From contig JAHDBZ010000019.1 of assembly GCA_020630245.1 (NCBI GenBank), positions 2,923 through 21,098 on the forward strand: a DNA stretch of 18,176 nt, written 5' to 3'. Both the position numbers and the translations under genes were made by a program. The notes beneath the pieces were generated by a model. It was not told the origin of the DNA. It ran no database searches and saw only the letters and a list, made by a program, of their open reading frames with translations. Source of the stretch: Candidatus Altimarinota bacterium. GTDB lineage: Bacteria > Patescibacteriota > Gracilibacteria > UBA4473. Position 1 is the stretch's first letter, and each line of letters opens with the position of its first letter. Shown in pieces: positions 14,606 to 18,176 of the stretch.

Positions 14606-16000
14606 ATGAAAAAAATCCTCCTCATCGGAAATGGCGGGCGTGAACACGCTCTATGCGAAGCGCTTTGTCGCTCTCCTCAAGACGTCGAAGTGGTTAACTT
14701 CGCTAACGCGGTAAATCCTGGCATCAAACAACTGGCCAGTGAAGTCATTGTCGGCAATTACATGGACATGGACGAGGTGAAGCGCGTAGCTCAGGCAGTA
14801 CAGCCTGACTTTGCCGTCATTGGTCCCGACGACCCGATCGGGGCAGGGGCCGCAGATGCATTACTCGAAATAGGGATTAAATCTTTCGCTCCGAACAAAA
14901 AATGTGCTCAACTAGAAAGTTCAAAGTCCTTCACTCGCGATCTCTGCAACAAATACGATGTACCGGGCCAGCCTGGCTACGTCGTTTTAAGTCCCCCTGA
15001 CAAGGGGGATTTAGGGGGTTCTCTGGCAAAGCTCAAGCAATTCTACGATCAATATGATGGCCAAATCGTTGTTAAAGCGGACGGTTTACTCGGAGGGAAA
15101 GGTGTTATTGTCGCCGGTGATCATTTTGAGACGCTCAATGAGGCGGAAGACTTTGCCCTAAAATCTATCGAAAAATTTGGCCGAGTCGTTCTCGAAGAAA
15201 AACTAATCGGCGAAGAATTTTCTCTGATTTCAATTGTCGATGGTGAAACTGTCCTTGACTGCCCCGCTATTCAAGATCACAAACGAGCCTTTGTGGGCGA
15301 CACCGGTCCTAACACTGGTGGGATGGGGTGTATCTCAGACGAAAACGGTTCACTCCCCTTTCTTACCGAACAAGATCTCGCGGACGCTCACGAGATTACC
15401 GAGCAAGTCATGAAAGCGGTCGAAGCCGAAACCGGCACCAAGTTTGTTGGAGTCATGTACGGTGGGTTCATGGTAACGGCCTATGGCATAAAGCTCATCG
15501 AATACAACGCTCGCTTTGGTGACCCTGAGGCGCTGAACATATTGCCGATTATGGAAAGCGACTTCGTAGAGGTCTGCGAAGCCGCTATCAACCAAAAACT
15601 ATCAAATATTGATCTTAGATTCCAACCCGTAGCAACCGTCGTCAAATACCTCTGCCCGGAAGGCTATCCGACTAATTCTGTCAAAAATGTACCAATAGAA
15701 ATTAAACCCCCTCAGTCCCCCTTGTCTGGGGGAAGTGATAGCCCCCTTGATAAAGGGGGTTTGGGGGATTTAACCAACTGTTACTTTGCCTCTGTTGGTG
15801 AAGAAGATGGTCAATATCTGCTGAAGGGCTCTCGTGCCATTGGGATTCTTGGAACTGGCGACAATATGGAAGCCGCTCGTCTCGATTGCGATGCCAAGAT
15901 TGCCAACTTTAGCGGTCCCCTCTTCTATCGTGAAGACATCGGTACCCAGGCATTAATGCAGAAGCGCATCGATCATATGAAGCAATTGCGCGGTGAATAG
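14606..16000 (+). CDS. purD: Phosphoribosylamine-glycine ligase (GAR synthetase) with two repeat-encoded insertions
   Basis: A 464-residue ATP-grasp enzyme that joins glycine to 5-phosphoribosylamine, the second step of purine synthesis. Motifs: KILLIGNGGREHAL (N-terminal domain), GPDDPIGAGAADAL, VVKADGLLGGKGV (ATP-grasp loop), DHKRAFVGDTGPNTGGMG, and EYNARFGDPEAL (metal/ATP site). It is longer than the usual 420-430 residues, and two in-frame repeats account for most of this: SPPDKGDLGG (129-138, DNA 14992-15020) and KPPQSPLSGGSDSPLDKGG plus LGDL (367-389, DNA 15704-15772). Both fall in loops away from the motifs, the first before the ATP-grasp core and the second in the C-terminal domain between the GYP segment and the following strand. 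All visible active-site residues are intact, so the enzyme is probably functional. It ends TAG within a GAATAGC tandem repeat. Confidence 0.96.
   Translation: MKKILLIGNGGREHALCEALCRSPQDVEVVNFANAVNPGIKQLASEVIVGNYMDMDEVKRVAQAVQPDFAVIGPDDPIGAGAADALLEIGIKSFAPNKKCAQLESSKSFTRDLCNKYDVPGQPGYVVLSPPDKGDLGGSLAKLKQFYDQYDGQIVVKADGLLGGKGVIVAGDHFETLNEAEDFALKSIEKFGRVVLEEKLIGEEFSLISIVDGETVLDCPAIQDHKRAFVGDTGPNTGGMGCISDENGSLPFLTEQDLADAHEITEQVMKAVEAETGTKFVGVMYGGFMVTAYGIKLIEYNARFGDPEALNILPIMESDFVEVCEAAINQKLSNIDLRFQPVATVVKYLCPEGYPTNSVKNVPIEIKPPQSPLSGGSDSPLDKGGLGDLTNCYFASVGEEDGQYLLKGSRAIGILGTGDNMEAARLDCDAKIANFSGPLFYREDIGTQALMQKRIDHMKQLRGE
14992..15020. repeat. Palindromic CCCCCTGACAAGGGGGATTT repeat inside purD (copy 1)
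   Basis: TCCCCC and GGGGGA form a stem, followed by TTTAGGGGG. It is translated in frame as SPPDKGDLGG. It belongs to the same family as 15704-15772. From memory, CCCCCTTGATAAGGGGG-type repeats occur in many unrelated bacteria, usually between genes. Confidence 0.85.
15704..15772. repeat. Double palindromic CCCCCTT/AAGGGGG repeat inside purD (copy 2)
   Basis: Two hairpins in tandem: CCCCC (15717-15721) with GGGGG (15728-15732), and CCCCCTT (15742-15748) with AAGGGGG (15753-15759, loop GATA), flanked by AAACCCCC and GGGGGATTT. It is read in frame for 23 codons with no stop. Confidence 0.9.
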
Positions 16001-16009
16001 CGAATAGCG
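15995..16009. repeat. GAATAGC tandem repeat carrying the purD stop codon
   Basis: Two copies of GAATAGC plus G. The purD stop TAG (15998-16000) is in the first copy. It is short, so chance cannot be excluded. Confidence 0.35.
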
Positions 16010-16033
16010 TACGGTTTATGGCAAAATCCTTGA

Positions 16034-16067
16034 ACCATTCACCATCAACCATAAACTATAAACCACC
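16034..16067. repeat. ACCATTCACCATCAACCATA repeat at the head of ftsW
   Basis: Tandem degenerate copies of a 7-base unit (ACCATTC, ACCATCA, ACCATAA, ACTATAA, ACC). If ATG 16018 were used it would be translated as NHSPSTINYKPP. The same family is translated inside murG at 17933-17959 (NHSPSTIHH). Confidence 0.75.
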
Positions 16068-16068
16068 T

Positions 16069-17178
16069 ATGCAAGACTTCGACAAAAGCCTCTTTTTTGC
16101 CTTCTTGGGCCTGACGCTCTTTGGGCTCATCATGATGAGTTCGATGTCAGTGGCCGGGAGTTTTGAGGTAACGGGTCGGAATGATTATTACTTTTGGCGG
16201 CATCTACTCTATATCGTGCTCGGAATCCCAGTATTTCTAATCGCACTTAGAGTGCCTTATGAATGGCTACGTAAATTTTCACCACTGATCTTTGTCGTAG
16301 CAATCTCTCTCCTACTGCTCGTACTGATTCTCGGACAAAACTTCGGAACCGCCGCCAAATCCTGGCTCAAAATTGGGCCACTATCGGTACAACCGACCGA
16401 ATTGGCCAAGCTGGCAATTGTGGTCTTCTTGGCAGCCATATTTTCCAGTCAAAAAAACCGAGTTGATACGCTCCAGGGCGGTTTGATTCCCTTTATCTTT
16501 GTACTCGGACTGCCGGCCCTCTTGATCATGGCGCAGCCAGACTTTGGATCGCTATTTGTCATCACCTTGGTCGCCGGGACGCTTTATTTTATGGCTGGTG
16601 CCAACCTAAAGCACTACTTCGGGGGCATGGTGGCCGGGCTACTGGGAGGAATCATGGTGATCCTGACCAATTCATACATCCGCAAACGCTTCGAGGTCTT
16701 CGTAAATCCTGAACTCGACCCGCTCGGCGCCGGTTTTCAGGTAAAACAAGCCCTGATCGCTATCGGTTCAGGCGGTCTATTTGGTAAGGGTTTTCAGAAC
16801 TCCATTCAGAAATTTGATTACCTGCCAGAAGTTCAATCCGATACTATTTTTGCCGCGATCTCTGAAGAAATGGGCTTTTTCCGGATTCTCGCCCTGATCG
16901 GAATTTACTTTTTTATCGCGCACCGTGGTTTCTTCATTGCGCGTTATGCTCCAGATAAATTCACTCAGCTCTTAGCGATTGGGATCACAACCTGGATCGT
17001 CGGCCAAGCCCTGATCAACATTGGGGTAAATTTGGCACTACTCCCAAATACGGGGATCACGCTGCCACTCATTTCCTATGGTGGGAGTTCGTTGTGGGCG
17101 ACCTTTGCCGCCATGGGTATCCTACTGCACATCTCAGCCAACACTAAAGAGCCGCACAAGCGTCGGTATTTCTTGTAA
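16069..17178 (+). CDS. ftsW: Lipid II glycosyltransferase FtsW (SEDS family)
   Basis: A polytopic membrane protein of about 369 residues with around ten helices that polymerises lipid II at the septum. SEDS motifs: KSWLKIGPLSVQPTELAKLA, IMAQPDFGSLFVI, LPEVQSDTIFAAISEEMGF (the Asp in QSD is at the position of the catalytic Asp of the family) and NIGVNLALLPNTGITLPLIS then YGGSSL. Adjacency to murG favours FtsW over RodA, as in the dcw cluster. An in-frame ATG at 16018 would add 17 residues, 12 of them encoded by the repeat at 16034-16067; ATG 16069 gives the normal N-terminus (MQDFDKSLFFAFLGLTLFG). Neither has a Shine-Dalgarno sequence. It follows purD by 68 bases on the same strand. Confidence 0.93.
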   Translation: MQDFDKSLFFAFLGLTLFGLIMMSSMSVAGSFEVTGRNDYYFWRHLLYIVLGIPVFLIALRVPYEWLRKFSPLIFVVAISLLLLVLILGQNFGTAAKSWLKIGPLSVQPTELAKLAIVVFLAAIFSSQKNRVDTLQGGLIPFIFVLGLPALLIMAQPDFGSLFVITLVAGTLYFMAGANLKHYFGGMVAGLLGGIMVILTNSYIRKRFEVFVNPELDPLGAGFQVKQALIAIGSGGLFGKGFQNSIQKFDYLPEVQSDTIFAAISEEMGFFRILALIGIYFFIAHRGFFIARYAPDKFTQLLAIGITTWIVGQALINIGVNLALLPNTGITLPLISYGGSSLWATFAAMGILLHISANTKEPHKRRYFL

Positions 17179-17183
17179 GTATA

Positions 17184-17217
17184 GAGAGCCGAGAGCAGAA
17201 ATCAGTGAGCAGACAAT
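17184..17217. repeat. CTGCTCACTGATTTCTGCTC-type repeat between ftsW and murG (reverse orientation)
   Basis: Read on the minus strand it gives CTGCTCACTGATTTCTGCTC then TCGGCTCTC, in the same style as the CCGCTCACTGCTCA family. It is inverted relative to the copy at 17258-17282, so the two could pair partly in the leader of murG. Confidence 0.5.
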
Positions 17218-17241
17218 AATGAAAAATTTGAACTGACATTC

Positions 17242-18176
17242 ATGGATAACAATACTAACCGCTCACCGCTCACTGCTCGCCGCGTACTACTCGTCGGCGG
17301 TGGTACGGGTGGGCATATCTTCCCACTCTATCCGCTAGCTGAAGCCCTAATCAAGCAAGGTGCGGATGTTCATTTGGTAGTAAACAACGCAACATTGGAC
17401 AAAAAAATTGTTCAACAAACTTTTTCTCAGCTATCAGCTCTAAGTTCTCACTATCTAAAAGCTCACAAAATCCACTATCACTTTTCACTGCAAAACCTGC
17501 TCAATCCGTTCCGGATCTTGGTCAGTTGCTGGCGCGCGCGCAGGCTTCTCAAAACCGTGCAGCCGGATGCGATCTTTTTCAAGGGTGGCTTCGTCGGGCT
17601 TCCGATACTAGTAGCGGCTAAGTGGCTGACTGGGTTCAAAGGTAAGATTTACCTGCACGAGTCTGACACCTCTAACGGAGCCCTGAGCAACCTCTTTGGC
17701 AAACACGCCGATCAGACCTTTTCCAACTTTGGTGACAACGCGACACCGCTGTTTTACTGGCTTCCTAGAAATTGTCATCCTGAGGAGCTCCGCGACGGAG
17801 GACCTCTGCCTACAATCCTCATCTTTGGCGGCTCTCAAGGCGCCCAGTTCATTAATAATCTGATTCTTGATAACGCTGAAGCACTTTGTGAACACTACAA
17901 GGTCATTCTTATCGCTGGCCCCGGAAAAAAGAACCATTCACCATCTACCATTCACCATGAACGTCTAGAACTCCACGAATTCATGGAGCAAGACCAATTA
18001 ATTGAGACTCTCCAGCAATCATCGCTCGTGATCGCCCGTGCGGGCGCCTCTATGTTCCAGGTCCTAGCCGCCCAGAAACCGCTGATCGCCATCCCACTAC
18101 CAACCGCTGCCCGTAACCACCAGTACGACAATGCCAAATACTTTAGTGATAAAAATCTGTGCTATTTACTCGAACA
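17242..18176 (+). CDS. murG: UDP-GlcNAc:lipid I N-acetylglucosaminyltransferase MurG, 3' end outside the window, with three repeat-encoded segments
   Basis: The frame runs from ATG 17242 off the window edge (311 codons). MurG transfers GlcNAc to lipid I on the inner membrane face. Motifs: VLLVGGGTGGHIFPLYPLAE (15-34), FKGGFVGLPILVAAK, HESDTSNGALSN, ILIFGGSQGAQFINN (192-206) and ARAGASMFQVLAAQKPLIAI then PLPTAARNHQYDNA. Three parts are repeat-encoded: NRSPLTARR (6-14) just before the first strand, CHPEELRDGGPLP (178-190) in the interdomain region, and NHSPSTIHH (231-239) in the C-terminal domain. No other start codon lies between the first repeat and the glycine-rich loop, so at least that repeat is truly translated. 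The conserved Glu of the family motif R(S/A)GAxTxxE is Val274, and HEQN is HESD. It lies downstream of ftsW in dcw order, with no Shine-Dalgarno sequence. Confidence 0.93.
   Translation, partial: MDNNTNRSPLTARRVLLVGGGTGGHIFPLYPLAEALIKQGADVHLVVNNATLDKKIVQQTFSQLSALSSHYLKAHKIHYHFSLQNLLNPFRILVSCWRARRLLKTVQPDAIFFKGGFVGLPILVAAKWLTGFKGKIYLHESDTSNGALSNLFGKHADQTFSNFGDNATPLFYWLPRNCHPEELRDGGPLPTILIFGGSQGAQFINNLILDNAEALCEHYKVILIAGPGKKNHSPSTIHHERLELHEFMEQDQLIETLQQSSLVIARAGASMFQVLAAQKPLIAIPLPTAARNHQYDNAKYFSDKNLCYLLE
17258..17282. repeat. ACCGCTCACCGCTCACTGCT repeat in the 5' end of murG
   Basis: The same family as 8307-8338 (CCGCTCACTGCTCA). It is read in frame as NRSPLTARR, six codons after the ATG. Confidence 0.8.
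17773..17807. repeat. GTCATCCTGAGGAGCTCCGC palindromic repeat inside murG
   Basis: CTCCG (17788-17792) pairs with CGGAG (17796-17800) around CGA, and outer GAGG pairs with CCTC. It is read in frame as CHPEELRDGGPL. From memory, GTCATCCTGAG...GGACCTC repeats are widespread short bacterial repeats. The 7107-7191 element is of related style. Confidence 0.8.
17933..17959. repeat. ACCATTCACCATCTACCATT repeat inside murG
   Basis: Degenerate 7-base tandem units (ACCATTC, ACCATCT, ACCATTC, ACCAT). It is read in frame as NHSPSTIHH, the same peptide start as the possible FtsW extension. Confidence 0.8.

Noticed and set aside
1..18176. Recoded genome (TGA as glycine)
   Set aside because: TGA ends yebC and several Tad genes at the expected lengths and overlaps the next start, so it is a stop here.

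Overview
The window reads as part of a chromosome from an uncultivated, small-genome bacterium of the Candidate Phyla Radiation (Patescibacteria). It is perhaps Peregrinibacteria-like, but that is a low-confidence inference from gene content and style, not a marker-gene result. Supporting signs are a secretin-less Tad pilus locus, an SLH-domain surface protein, tightly overlapping genes, almost no Shine-Dalgarno sequences, and many short repeats, several of them inside reading frames. TGA is a normal stop (it ends yebC, the TadG-like gene, tadZ, tadA and tadB), so the TGA=Gly code of Gracilibacteria/Absconditabacteria is not used.

Layout. 1-125: start of a leftward CaCA-type cation exchanger. 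264-2726: a Tat-signal-like, two-enzyme peptidoglycan hydrolase (lytic transglycosylase plus amidase). 2737-3462: yebC (leftward). 3546-4238: unknown leftward gene. 4317-5045: a gene-free stretch with a strong promoter, several long inverted repeats and an intrinsic terminator, read here as an unidentified structured RNA of about 0.7 kb. 5061-5834: two-TM protein of unknown function. 6029-7021: SLH protein. 7198-13808: Tad pilus locus: prepilin peptidase (divergent), Flp pilin, a DUF192-TadE fusion, TadG-like, CpaB/RcpC, TadZ, TadA, TadB, TadC. 13786-14463: unknown leftward gene whose 3' end overlaps tadC. 14606-16000: purD. 16069-17178: ftsW. 17242 to the window end: murG.

How it works together. 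The rightward genes 7790-13808 can build a Tad/Flp pilus: the peptidase matures the pilin, TadA powers TadB/TadC, and TadE/TadG-like proteins, CpaB and TadZ are accessory. No secretin, TadD or outer-membrane component is present, which fits a single-membrane envelope. FtsW and MurG (septal peptidoglycan synthesis), the hydrolase and the SLH protein are all envelope functions.

The main finds are (1) the unidentified structured RNA at 4317-5045, and (2) several families of short, often palindromic repeats that are translated in frame inside essential enzymes (two in PurD, three in MurG), sit exactly at the DUF192/TadE fusion junction, and form the tail of the prepilin peptidase and possibly the head of FtsW. 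This resembles the Rickettsia palindromic element phenomenon, but involves different repeats.
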